Below, one piece after another: positions 42,414 to 50,323 of a DNA stretch of 64,000 nucleotides. This DNA is from Promicromonospora kroppenstedtii DSM 19349 (GTDB lineage: Bacteria; Actinomycetota; Actinomycetes; Actinomycetales; Cellulomonadaceae). Both the position numbers and the translations under genes were made by a program. Location of the stretch: positions 64,219 to 128,218 of the forward strand of contig NZ_KI911740.1 in assembly GCF_000515355.1 (NCBI RefSeq), given 5' to 3'. The notes beneath the pieces were generated by a model. The model saw only the letters and a program-made list of their open reading frames with translations. It had not been told where the DNA came from and did not search any database. Each line of letters starts with the position of its first letter. Positions within the stretch are counted from its first letter, which is position 1.

Positions 42414-42507
42414 GGTCGTCTGCTACTCCTGAGGTCAGTAATGGGTTCGTGCTTGGTCGAACCTGTCGGCGGGGTGGACCGGCAGAGGACTCCGCCGTAG
42501 ACAGCGC

Positions 42508-43758
42508 TTAGGTGATGAGCACGGGCCAGTTGATCGCGAGCGTGCCGTGCGGGCGTGGCAGGACCGCCACGGACGATGAGACATCCTCGTCTGGCTCGGT
42601 ACCGACGGGCCACCACTGGAACAGCGGTTCGGCGCCTCGGTAGTCGGCGCCGTAGCGGGCGATCGTGTCGGCGAGCCGTCGGGTGAGGCGGGCTGCGTCG
42701 GGGCCTTTGCCGATCGCGCCGACTTCGAGCGTGGTCTCTGTGGCGGGACGGCGGTGCAGAGCCGCGAACGAAGCCCCGTCGACGAGGGCCGGGTAGAACG
42801 ACATGTCTGAGCCGCGGTCCGCCGGGTCCTCGGCTTCCATCGCGCAGGCGCCCGGCTGGACCAGGACGTAGGTGAGCAGGTCGAGCCAGATGGTGCGGTT
42901 CTTGTAGATCACGCCGGACCAGGCCTCGACCGGTTCGGTCGCCAGGACGTCGTCCGACACCGCGAATCCTTCGGGGACCTTGGTACCGGGGAACGTGAAC
43001 GTGACGGGCTTGCCCGACGGGCCGGTCAGCTGGACCGAGGGCGGGTTGAAAATCCCCGCGCCCTGTAGGGGCACGAATCCACCCGGCACTGTTGACTCCG
43101 AGACGAGTCGACCGTGCCTGTTGCGGAACCCGATGATGCGTTGAAGTCCTGGTGCGATCTGGAGGGGGACGACCAGGATCCCGTCGGGCGCGAGCTGCTC
43201 GATCCAGGTTTGCGGGAGGGACCAGGGGGAGACGGTGACCATGATCCGGTCGAACACGCCGCGCCCGAGGAGTTCGGCGGCATCGGCGGTGATGACCTCG
43301 ACCCGGTCGGTCAGGCCGAGATCTTGGAGGCCGGTGCGGGTGCGGGAGCTGACGTCTTCGTCTATGTCGACGCTGACCACGGTGCCGGTGGGTCCGACAA
43401 GGTGGGCGAGCATGGCGGCATTGGGGCCGCCGGACCCGATCTCCAGCACGCGCTGCCCTTCCTGGACCTCGGCCTGCGCGAGGTTGCCGGCGTGCATCGT
43501 TGGTGCGGACAGCGAGGACAGGGCCTTGCCGTCGTCGCCGAACCGCGTCCGCAAGGCATCGTGGATCGCGTATGGCAGGTCTGCCGGGGTGCCAGCGGGT
43601 GCGAACACCTCGCGGGGTACTGCACGGAACGTTGCCTCGATCTTCGGGTCCGAGAGCACGCCAGACTCTATGAGCTCAGCGATCATCCGCTCACGCAAGG
43701 CTTCGGAACTCAACGTCGGGTCGGCGTCGATGCCGCTCTGCGCATCGGTCTGTGTCAT
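42508..43758 (-). CDS. PIMT/FxLD-type O-methyltransferase
   Basis: This 416-residue SAM-dependent methyltransferase has an N-terminal half related to protein-L-isoaspartate methyltransferase: IESGVLSDPKIEATFRAVPR, APTMHAGNLAQAEVQEGQRV, motif I VLEIGSGGPNAAMLAHLVG and VSVDID. The C-terminal half (about 210-410) matches the extra domain of the FxLD-system methyltransferases found in RiPP clusters. In RiPP pathways such enzymes methylate an Asp side chain of the precursor, which then closes to an aspartimide. The start overlaps the upstream GNAT stop (ATGA). It probably acts on the lasso precursor, whose core has Asp10. Confidence 0.85.
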   Translation of the reverse strand: MTQTDAQSGIDADPTLSSEALRERMIAELIESGVLSDPKIEATFRAVPREVFAPAGTPADLPYAIHDALRTRFGDDGKALSSLSAPTMHAGNLAQAEVQEGQRVLEIGSGGPNAAMLAHLVGPTGTVVSVDIDEDVSSRTRTGLQDLGLTDRVEVITADAAELLGRGVFDRIMVTVSPWSLPQTWIEQLAPDGILVVPLQIAPGLQRIIGFRNRHGRLVSESTVPGGFVPLQGAGIFNPPSVQLTGPSGKPVTFTFPGTKVPEGFAVSDDVLATEPVEAWSGVIYKNRTIWLDLLTYVLVQPGACAMEAEDPADRGSDMSFYPALVDGASFAALHRRPATETTLEVGAIGKGPDAARLTRRLADTIARYGADYRGAEPLFQWWPVGTEPDEDVSSSVAVLPRPHGTLAINWPVLIT

Positions 43759-44462
43759 GCGTTCCCCCTGTCAGTTGACTGCTTCGGTTGATCGATTCCG
43801 AACAACTGGCGGACCGACGGGGCTCCGTCGAGTGCAATCTCGGCACGCAGGTGGTCCGGGCGGGCATCCCACAGCGCTCGGGACATGCGGTAACTGTTCT
43901 CGAAAACCGAGCGTCCTTCGCGGGCGGTGACCCGCGACCCGTTTGCCGTGTACCCGAGACGGCGGGACACGGCGTTCGAGGCGGGATTGTCGTCGTATGC
44001 CTCGCTGACCATCTCTGCCGCGCTGAGCCCTTCGAACGCGAGGTGCAGCGCCATGAGTCGCATCCGGGTGCCGATGCCCTGGCCATGGTGTCGAAGCCCG
44101 AGCCAGGAGCCGGTACTTCCCGATCGGGTGACCTGGAAGTTCTTCGCAGAGATCTGTTGCTCCCCGACGATCTCGCCGTCGCGGAACACGGCAAGCGACA
44201 GCGCCCAGTCGTCGGCGGCGGTCCGGCTCCGGTTCTTCCACTGGTGCGCGAGAACGTTCCGCTTGACCTCTTCGTCGGTGCCACGGGTCCATGGCCAGGA
44301 GAACGGGGCGACCTCGGGGTTGTGCACGCCATCGGCGGCGAGACTGGCGAGCGCGAGCAGCTCGACGTCGTCGGGCAGGCGCAACTCCAGGTCATCCCAA
44401 CGGACCCGCAATCCGAATGTCGGTAGGACTGCGCTCAGAGCGTCCCGAGAAGTACCCGTCAT
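43755..44462 (-). CDS. GNAT acetyltransferase 1 of lasso operon
   Basis: This is an N-acetyltransferase of 235 residues, RimJ/RimL-like: DLELRLPDDVELLALASLAA at the start, a middle WALSLAVFRDGEIVGEQQIS, the CoA loop GSWLGLRHHGQGIGTRMRLM and EAYDDNPASNAVSRRLGY. It overlaps both neighbours by four bases, so it is fully integrated in the operon. Acetylation of a core lysine is a known feature of the albusnodin lasso group, and this enzyme or its neighbour is the natural candidate. Which of the two acts on the peptide is unknown. Confidence 0.85.
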   Translation of the reverse strand: MTGTSRDALSAVLPTFGLRVRWDDLELRLPDDVELLALASLAADGVHNPEVAPFSWPWTRGTDEEVKRNVLAHQWKNRSRTAADDWALSLAVFRDGEIVGEQQISAKNFQVTRSGSTGSWLGLRHHGQGIGTRMRLMALHLAFEGLSAAEMVSEAYDDNPASNAVSRRLGYTANGSRVTAREGRSVFENSYRMSRALWDARPDHLRAEIALDGAPSVRQLFGIDQPKQSTDRGNA

Positions 44463-45076
44463 GGGTGGGGTCGCTGGGTACCGAGGACGGCGGCTTCGAC
44501 GAGTTGCGGTCCGCTGTACTCCTCAGGGATGGCGTCCATGATGATCTCGTCGGCGGGTTGGCCGAGCCAGGAGCCGGTGCGGCGTCGGGTGCCGACGGTG
44601 CGGAACCCAGCCTTCTCGTAGACGCGGATCGCGGCGGTGTTGTTGGCCAGGACCTCGAGGTAGACGCAGCGCAGCGCGGTGACGTGGAAGGCCCAGTCCA
44701 GGACCATCGTGGTTGCGGTAGTGCCGGTGCCGTGCCCGCGGTGGTCGGGTTCGCCGATGTAGATGAAGAACTCGGCGGTGCGGTAGCGGTCGTCGATGAG
44801 CAGGGACGTCATCCCGACTGGCGTCCAGGTGTCGTCGTGTCGACGGTAGATGGTGAAGCGGGTCTGGTCGGCGCTGCCTTCGAGCTGGGCTTCGAGGCCG
44901 GCGGTGCGTTCGGTGAGGGATTCCGGGGTCTGGCGGGCGTAGCCGGCCATGACCGGGACGGAGTTCTCCCAGCGCCAGTAGGTCTCGGCCAGGTCGGCGC
45001 GGAGCGGGCCGAGGCCGACTCCGTCGTGGGTCAGCCACAGGTCGGGGCTTGCAGTGTTGTTGATGACGAGCTCCAA
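44459..45076 (-). CDS. GNAT acetyltransferase 2 of lasso operon
   Basis: This is a second GNAT protein of about 205 residues: LELVINNTASPDLWL, RFTIYRRHDDTWTPVGMTSL, the CoA loop EPDHRGHGTGTTATTMVLDW and LEVLANNTAAIRVYEKAGF. The start is unclear. The frame is open to 45199 inside the B2 gene, but the family begins at LELVI, so TTG 45076 or CTG 45085, eight to ten bases beyond the B2 stop on the minus strand, is likely. Coupling to B2 and to GNAT 1 (ATGA at 44459-44462) is tight. It could acetylate another lysine of the core, which has four, or protect the host. Confidence 0.82.
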   Translation of the reverse strand: MELVINNTASPDLWLTHDGVGLGPLRADLAETYWRWENSVPVMAGYARQTPESLTERTAGLEAQLEGSADQTRFTIYRRHDDTWTPVGMTSLLIDDRYRTAEFFIYIGEPDHRGHGTGTTATTMVLDWAFHVTALRCVYLEVLANNTAAIRVYEKAGFRTVGTRRRTGSWLGQPADEIIMDAIPEEYSGPQLVEAAVLGTQRPHP

Positions 45077-45081
45077 GTGGG

Positions 45082-45684
45082 TCAGGGGATGGCACGTAGG
45101 ACGGTGTAGCGACTTGTTGTCGGGGGCTCCGCGACGGGGGAGCCGTGAGCCTGGATCCAAGCGTGGAACTGCACCGGATCCGGCGCAACGCCATGGCACC
45201 AGGTCACGCTGCGTCGACGCAGTGCGAGGACCAGTACGGCGGCGGCCGACTCCTCAAGGCACGCGACCCGGAACGGCGCCCAGCGCGACGCCCAACGGAC
45301 GGCGCACACGGCCTGTTCCGCCTCGCCTGTCGCCGACGGCGTGGTGGTGAGGCCGGCTGCCGTCGCCACAAGGTTCGTCAGCCGTGACATCGCTCGCTCG
45401 GGCGGACCGAGCGAGCGGACCACCAGCGTCACGACGAGTGCCGCTGCAGCAGCGACAGCGTGGCGGACAGTGGGCGGCGGAGAAGGGGGGAATTCGACGT
45501 CGGCCTCCTCGGTGCCGAACGACAGCCCCCAGCGGGCTCCATGGATAGCCCCGGGTGCCGCCGCCCACGCTTCGGCTGTGGTGCCGGTAGCGGCGGTGAT
45601 ACGACCGGTCGCGTAATCGACCCGGATGGTCACGCCGTCGAAGACGCAGACCCTTACGTCAGGGATCGCAAATGCAGACATCAT
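45082..45684 (-). CDS. Lasso peptide B2 leader peptidase with N-terminal RRE-like segment
   Basis: This 200-residue transglutaminase-fold cysteine protease cuts the lasso leader. The C-terminal domain (about 75-180) has the catalytic Cys142 in RVACLEESAAAVLVLALRR, VTWCHGVAPDP and His174 in FHAWIQAHG. The first 50 residues (VRVCVFDGVTIRVDYATGRI, TTAEAWAAAPG) look like a short PqqD-like leader-recognition element. No separate B1 gene is found, so a B1-B2 fusion or a reduced system is proposed. Its ATG overlaps the cyclase stop (ATGA). The B2 call is good; the RRE reading is tentative. Confidence 0.82.
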   Translation of the reverse strand: MMSAFAIPDVRVCVFDGVTIRVDYATGRITAATGTTAEAWAAAPGAIHGARWGLSFGTEEADVEFPPSPPPTVRHAVAAAAALVVTLVVRSLGPPERAMSRLTNLVATAAGLTTTPSATGEAEQAVCAVRWASRWAPFRVACLEESAAAVLVLALRRRSVTWCHGVAPDPVQFHAWIQAHGSPVAEPPTTSRYTVLRAIP

Positions 45685-47507
45685 GGCGTGAGCACCTCCG
45701 ATCTGACGTTGTCGCTGGTGCTCTCCCAGACGGGAAGTGCAGTGGAGTGGTGAGCCCGTAGCCAGGTCTCGCAGACGATCGCGGCGTCCAAGAGCCAGAG
45801 GCCGCCGGTGAGTCCGGCCGCGGCCCGACGCAAGCCGTTGACCAAGCCCGCGGGGTCGATCAACCCGAGTGCGGCGAGGTGCCCGTCGGCGATGCTGCTG
45901 AGACCGCTCAGGTGGGTGCGCAGCCCGAGGTGGTAGTCGGGGGTGTAAACGCCCTTCGTGGTTCGTGTCAGCAACGAGGCCGGCAGGATGCCGCCCATCT
46001 CTGCTCGAAGCACTGGTTTGTACGCGGCCGGGCTCGGCATCCTTCCAGCGACCCCGGACAGGTAAGAGTCGATGACACGGGAGTCCGCGAACGGGTTATG
46101 CAGGTGGACGCCGGACTCGGCCGCTAGCTGAGCATCAGCGTAGGCCGTGCGTCCGACCTCGCCCATCTGCTCGACGACGTCCCAGACCGCCCGCTGGCCC
46201 GCCGGTACCGCCAGAGCTGACTCGGCCGCCTGGTCCGCGCGTACTGCGGCGTGGTTCCGAGCCATAGGGGTAGCCCAGGGTTGCAGGTTGACTAGCGGCA
46301 GCAGCTGCCTCAGGCGCCGGACTGCGCGAGGACTTGGAACCTGCCCGCGTGCCAGCCGTGCCCATGCTTCAAGCGCGTCGGCAGGGTCACTGCGTAGGGA
46401 GTCAAGGACATCGCTCAGGACTCGACCCGGTGAGCGGCGGCGCATACGGGCAAGGCGAACTGCCTCCTCCACAGCCTCGCGGTACCGCCCGGTTGCGAAG
46501 AGGTCAGCGATCCACGCGTCCGGCGTACCCAGCAACGAGTCTCCGCCGTCACCCGTCAAGTGTGCATCGGTGCCCACTCGGTCAACCATCGCGGTCATCT
46601 GGTAGTCGAATCGAGCGTAGGCGCATGTCGATGGCGCCGGTTCGTCGGTAGCCGGGATGGTGTCCAAGCCGCCGTAAGGGAGGTGCCCCGCCTCCAGCGG
46701 GACGAGGTGATGTGCGAGCCCGGGCCGTTCGGCCGCTTCGAGGGCGTAGCGCAGGTCGCCCGCTGGGCGGTCGAACGGTGCATGGACGGTGAAGGCAGCC
46801 ACGGACCGGTCGGGGCTGAGTCGGTGTGCGGCCAAGAGTGCGAGGGAGCTGGAGTCGAGGCCGCCGGACAGGTCCGACGACGGCGACTCGGTGTCGTCCA
46901 CCCGAACCCCGACGGCGGCGTCGAGCTCCGCACGGAGTGAAACCCCAGGATCCGGTGCCCCACCCGGCCACCACACGCGGGCCACAGCCGTCGCGCTGCT
47001 GCTGATCTTCATCCGGTGGCCGGCGGGCACCAGGTCGACCCCTTCGAAGTAGGTGGTGGTGCCCGCAAGGAGGGGGCTGCTTGGGGCGAGCAGCTCCACC
47101 GCGAGGCGCTCGCTGCTCACAGCAGCATTGATCAGCCCGGCCAGGCCGCGCGCCGACGTTGCCCAGTACGTGGTTCCGTCGAACACCGTGGTGTAGACGG
47201 GGACGGAGGACGCAAGGTCCGTCCAGATGGTGGTGGCTACCGTCGTCTGCTCGACGACGGCGTATGCGCCCGGCCACCGTAGGACGACGTCGTCCGGAAC
47301 ACCGGATGCAGCAAGGTGGCTCAGCTCGTCATCGCTGGCGCCGCACGTCCCGACGACAACGACACACCGCATTGGAGCGTTCGCGGTGCGAACCCATGCT
47401 CGGGGTGGGTCGCCGACCAGCCAGAGGTCCGACACGCCGTCGACGGGTACGCTGCCAGCCGGACGCCGAGCAGTATCCGTGCAGAGCGATCCTGCGAGCC
47501 AATGCAT
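45681..47507 (-). CDS. Lasso macrolactam cyclase (asparagine-synthetase-like, C protein)
   Basis: This 608-residue enzyme activates the ring Glu/Asp side chain with ATP and closes the macrolactam with the core N-terminus. The N-terminal half is an amidotransferase-like domain without the catalytic Cys2; the C-terminal half has the PP-loop SDLSGGLDSSSLALL (SGGLDS at 214-219), HLTGDGGDSLLGTPDA and HNPFADSRVIDSYLSG. The set resembles the albusnodin-type cyclases. ATG 47507 follows GAGGGG by six bases; longer frames to 47588 lack a ribosome site. It sits between the precursor gene and B2, the normal order. Confidence 0.88.
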   Translation of the reverse strand: MHWLAGSLCTDTARRPAGSVPVDGVSDLWLVGDPPRAWVRTANAPMRCVVVVGTCGASDDELSHLAASGVPDDVVLRWPGAYAVVEQTTVATTIWTDLASSVPVYTTVFDGTTYWATSARGLAGLINAAVSSERLAVELLAPSSPLLAGTTTYFEGVDLVPAGHRMKISSSATAVARVWWPGGAPDPGVSLRAELDAAVGVRVDDTESPSSDLSGGLDSSSLALLAAHRLSPDRSVAAFTVHAPFDRPAGDLRYALEAAERPGLAHHLVPLEAGHLPYGGLDTIPATDEPAPSTCAYARFDYQMTAMVDRVGTDAHLTGDGGDSLLGTPDAWIADLFATGRYREAVEEAVRLARMRRRSPGRVLSDVLDSLRSDPADALEAWARLARGQVPSPRAVRRLRQLLPLVNLQPWATPMARNHAAVRADQAAESALAVPAGQRAVWDVVEQMGEVGRTAYADAQLAAESGVHLHNPFADSRVIDSYLSGVAGRMPSPAAYKPVLRAEMGGILPASLLTRTTKGVYTPDYHLGLRTHLSGLSSIADGHLAALGLIDPAGLVNGLRRAAAGLTGGLWLLDAAIVCETWLRAHHSTALPVWESTSDNVRSEVLTP

Positions 47508-47595
47508 CTGTATCCCCTCTGCGCTCGTCATGCCCGACCTTGTGTGGTGCCGGGTTGTGGTGGCCCGACGGAGTCGCCGAGCCACCACCGTCAGA

Positions 47596-47730
47596 TCAGC
47601 GGTAGGCGTACCGCTTGTCCTCTGTGCCGGCCTTCTTCTTGCTGCCCTCTGTGAGCGTGACGATGCCGCCGAGGTCAGTCACTTCCTGCTCCGTGGGCTC
47701 GGCCGCCGTCGTGATCGCGTCGCTCTCCAT
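47596..47730 (-). CDS. Lasso peptide precursor, albusnodin-like
   Basis: The 44-residue precursor has ATG 47730 with AGGAGAG six bases upstream. The leader (1-28) ends VTLTE with Thr at position -2, the usual lasso cleavage rule. The predicted core is GSKKKAGTEDKRYAYR (16 residues): Gly1 with Glu9 as ring acceptor gives a nine-residue ring, leaving the tail DKRYAYR. The EDKR-x-AY segment resembles the albusnodin family as I recall it. Core lysines at 3, 4, 5 and 11 are possible acetylation sites and Asp10 a methylation/aspartimide site. It precedes the cyclase gene by about 90 bp, room for a partial terminator. Confidence 0.85.
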   Translation of the reverse strand: MESDAITTAAEPTEQEVTDLGGIVTLTEGSKKKAGTEDKRYAYR

Positions 47731-47751
47731 CGCTATCTCTCCTCTCATCGG

Positions 47752-47770
47752 GTCCGGGTAGGTCCCGGAC
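47752..47770. promoter_or_regulatory. Hairpin GTCCGGG-taggt-CCCGGAC upstream of precursor gene
   Basis: A perfect 7-bp stem lies 22 bp upstream of the precursor start on the minus strand, in the 106-bp gap after the HAD gene. It may terminate the HAD transcript, act as an operator or stabilise the precursor mRNA 5' end. Confidence 0.45.
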
Positions 47771-47836
47771 AACTGTGGGGCCACGGCCGACTACTGGCCG
47801 GCGGATCCGCTCGGCAGGCGACCAGGGCGCGGCGTG

Positions 47837-49057
47837 TCAGTGCGGGAAGTCGTGTGCGGCCGTGGAAGTCAGCGCTTCGAGCCGCTCGTGCAGAGGCAGC
47901 TCGAAACCGGTCCGGCCTCCGCCGTCGTGCACGCTGCGCCAGTGCGCACGACGGCGGCCGACATCGCCGCGTGGAAAAGCGAGACCGGCCTCGGCGGCGG
48001 CCAGCTCGATCGCACGCATGGTCGCCCCGGTGGCAGAGGGGATCGGGCCGTGCCGTACCCAGACGCCGTCGCGAAGGACCCAGGTGTCGCAACGCGAGAT
48101 CTCTGAGCGGTCCTCGTGCCATACCCGCAAGGCCATAAGGCCCGATGAGGTATGAGCAGCGACCGCGAGCTGCCCCGCGAGCGGTGAGAGTGCATCCGTA
48201 TGGATGTCCCTGGGAAGCAGAGAGCGGAGAACTGTGATGGCCCCATGCTGGTCGATGGTGCCGGTGACCTCGTCCGCCGCCTGTCGCACCTCATCGGAGG
48301 CCTGTCCCATCGCGACACCGCGGCGCGCCCAGGTAAGCATTCCCAAGTCGTTGTGCCCGTCGCCGACCGCAACCGTTGCCGCGGGCCCGATGCCGAGCTG
48401 GGTGCGGAGGCGCTCCAGGGCGGGTGCTTTTCCGGTTCCAGGCGCCGTCAGGTCCAGCCAGTCCTGCCCGCCGGGGGTCACCGTGACTCCGGTAGCGGCC
48501 AGGTCCTCGACGTGCTGGCTGATTCCTGGCGCGTGCAGCGCGATCCTCGTTGCCGGCATCCTGCACAGATCCACGACTGGGACGTGCTTCTGTTCGCCGT
48601 TCAGCAACTCAGGTTCGAACGGCTCGGACACCTGCCAGCCCCACCCGACGTCCTCGACACCGATCCGGACCCCAGGCGCAAGGTCGAGAGCACGCCGGAC
48701 CGCCGGAGCAGGGTCGAACTGCTGCGCACGCTGGATCACGTAGCCAGAGGCGACAGCTTGGTCCAGACGCACCGTCAGAGCGCCGTTCGAACACACTGCA
48801 AACCCGTCGATCAGGCCGAGCTGCGTGGCGACCGGACTCAGCCCCACGAGAGACCGACCCGTCGCCAGCACCACCTCGTGCCCGGCCGCGCGAGCCAGGT
48901 CCAGCGCCGCAACCGTTCCGGTCGGCACTCTGCCGTCACGCCCAAGGAGCGTTCCGTCGATGTCCAGGGCGACCATGCGCCGGGAGACGATGTCAGTGGT
49001 CTCGTTGCGCGGTGTCACCGGCCTCATGCGAGGGGGGCTTGCTGGGGTGTGGGCCAT
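47837..49057 (-). CDS. Cof-type HAD hydrolase with extra C-terminal domain
   Basis: This is a HAD phosphatase of 406 residues. Motif I is MVALDIDGTLLGRDG, motif II VLATGRSLV, the cap spans about 110-215, and motifs III-IV read GTGKAPALERLRTQLG and VAVGDGHNDLGMLTWARRG, the Cof/YbhA pattern. Residues from about 300 (LMALRVWHEDRSEIS, GPIPSATGATMRAIELAAAE) form an additional unrecognised domain. ATG 49057 has GGAG eight bases upstream; the frame is open to 49324 but that part is non-coding in character. It is upstream of and co-directional with the lasso genes, so a dedicated role cannot be excluded. Confidence 0.87.
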   Translation of the reverse strand: MAHTPASPPRMRPVTPRNETTDIVSRRMVALDIDGTLLGRDGRVPTGTVAALDLARAAGHEVVLATGRSLVGLSPVATQLGLIDGFAVCSNGALTVRLDQAVASGYVIQRAQQFDPAPAVRRALDLAPGVRIGVEDVGWGWQVSEPFEPELLNGEQKHVPVVDLCRMPATRIALHAPGISQHVEDLAATGVTVTPGGQDWLDLTAPGTGKAPALERLRTQLGIGPAATVAVGDGHNDLGMLTWARRGVAMGQASDEVRQAADEVTGTIDQHGAITVLRSLLPRDIHTDALSPLAGQLAVAAHTSSGLMALRVWHEDRSEISRCDTWVLRDGVWVRHGPIPSATGATMRAIELAAAEAGLAFPRGDVGRRRAHWRSVHDGGGRTGFELPLHERLEALTSTAAHDFPH

Positions 49058-49259
49058 CGGAAGTGCTCCCTTGACGGGCTGCGGTATCGACGTGGACTGG
49101 CGAAGATCCAATGCCTTAACGAAATCGCAGGTCAGGCGCTCAAAACACCCCACAGGTCGGTGAACATGCCGTACGAACGCTCCCTGTTCAACCGGGATAT
49201 CTTGCGGTGGGTCGCCATAACGTGTTCGGTGGGAGCCACACCGAACGAGAGGGCCGGCC

Positions 49260-50303
49260 ATGGGGGCGAGGAGCGTCCGACAGGAGCAGCGGGAACTCGC
49301 CGCGGCCCTGCGCGCCGAGCACAAGACCTGGGTTCAAGTCGCCACAGTGTTCCGCGAGCGATATCACGTCAACCTCCGCGCCGGACTGCGGATGGCACGC
49401 GACTGGAGTCAGCGGGACGCCGCCGACCGCTGGAACCAGCGTTGGCCCGACGACCCGAAGACGGACAAGAATTTCTCATACTGGGAACTGTGGCCCAGCC
49501 GTACAGGCCACGCACCATCGTTGGACGTGCTGGCGCGGCTCGCGGAACTGTACGAGTGCAGTGTGGCCGACCTCGTCGCCGACGGCGCAGACTTCCGAAC
49601 GCGGGACCAGGCCTTCGGCGGTCCCGCGGGGTTTGATGCCGCCCAGCTGGCTGGGCTTACGAGCGCCGGTGACGCCGGCGCGGAGGCGCCCGAAGAACTG
49701 GCAACTCTGCTGGAGCACTCAGACATGGGCGAGATCGCTCGCCTGGCGACTGAGTGGTCGCGCCAGCTGGGCAACCCGGACGAACGCCGCGCGCTCCTGC
49801 TCAAGCTCAGTGCCGGGCTTTCTCTCGCCGTTGCATCACCTGAGTTCACAGGGCAAGCCTCGTCTGGCGGAACTACGAGCGCGCACTCGCCGGCATCGGC
49901 CGGTTTCGAAGGGATCTGGCACAGCCGGTACGTGTATCGCAGCGCGAGGACGGAGGACGATCTGGTCGATGAGCACTACCTGGTGGCCAGGCAGAGCGCG
50001 AACAAGCTCATCGCGCAGAGCCTCCCGCACTCGACCGGCTCCCGCGTACGGGTCGAGCTCGCGCTCGACCCGCCCGTCGCCACGGGGAGCTGGAGCGAGA
50101 CGACGGCGCCCGACGGGTACTACCGAGGCGCGACCTACCATGGGGCTCTGCAGCTTGTGATCGACCCGAGCCGCCGGCGCATGAGCGGGCGCTGGCTCGG
50201 TTTCGGACGGGACTTCACCGTCAACACCGGCGAGTGGACACTTACCTGGGAAGAAGGTTCTACCGCCAAGTCCGTCCAGCGCCGCTACCACGAGCGGGTC
50301 TGA
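49260..50303 (+). CDS. Actinobacterial helix-turn-helix regulator with C-terminal beta domain
   Basis: The 347-residue protein has an N-terminal DNA-binding part (1-110) of the type [36 protein letters not shown] and [20 protein letters not shown], found in many streptomycete-like regulators. A linker follows, and a beta-rich C-terminal domain (about 215-345) starts [13 protein letters not shown] and ends [10 protein letters not shown], a small lipocalin-like fold. The ATG follows GAGAGGGCC. It is divergent from the HAD-lasso block and may regulate it; that is positional inference. Confidence 0.8.
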   Translation: MGARSVRQEQRELAAALRAEHKTWVQVATVFRERYHVNLRAGLRMARDWSQRDAADRWNQRWPDDPKTDKNFSYWELWPSRTGHAPSLDVLARLAELYECSVADLVADGADFRTRDQAFGGPAGFDAAQLAGLTSAGDAGAEAPEELATLLEHSDMGEIARLATEWSRQLGNPDERRALLLKLSAGLSLAVASPEFTGQASSGGTTSAHSPASAGFEGIWHSRYVYRSARTEDDLVDEHYLVARQSANKLIAQSLPHSTGSRVRVELALDPPVATGSWSETTAPDGYYRGATYHGALQLVIDPSRRRMSGRWLGFGRDFTVNTGEWTLTWEEGSTAKSVQRRYHERV

Positions 50304-50323
50304 CCAATTGCACGGCTGGCAGG

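Noticed and set aside
42414-42507. T-box riboswitch for tyrS
   Set aside because: No recognisable T-box consensus or specifier-loop arrangement in the 94-bp leader, which is too short for the usual element.
44462-45199. Longer GNAT 2 start inside the B2 gene
   Set aside because: The extra N-terminal residues read as B2 coding sequence in another frame and do not resemble a GNAT N-terminus.
47227-48138. Plus-strand frame over the lasso cyclase and precursor
   Set aside because: Shadow with extreme Arg/Ser content; the minus strand has precursor, cyclase and HAD motifs.
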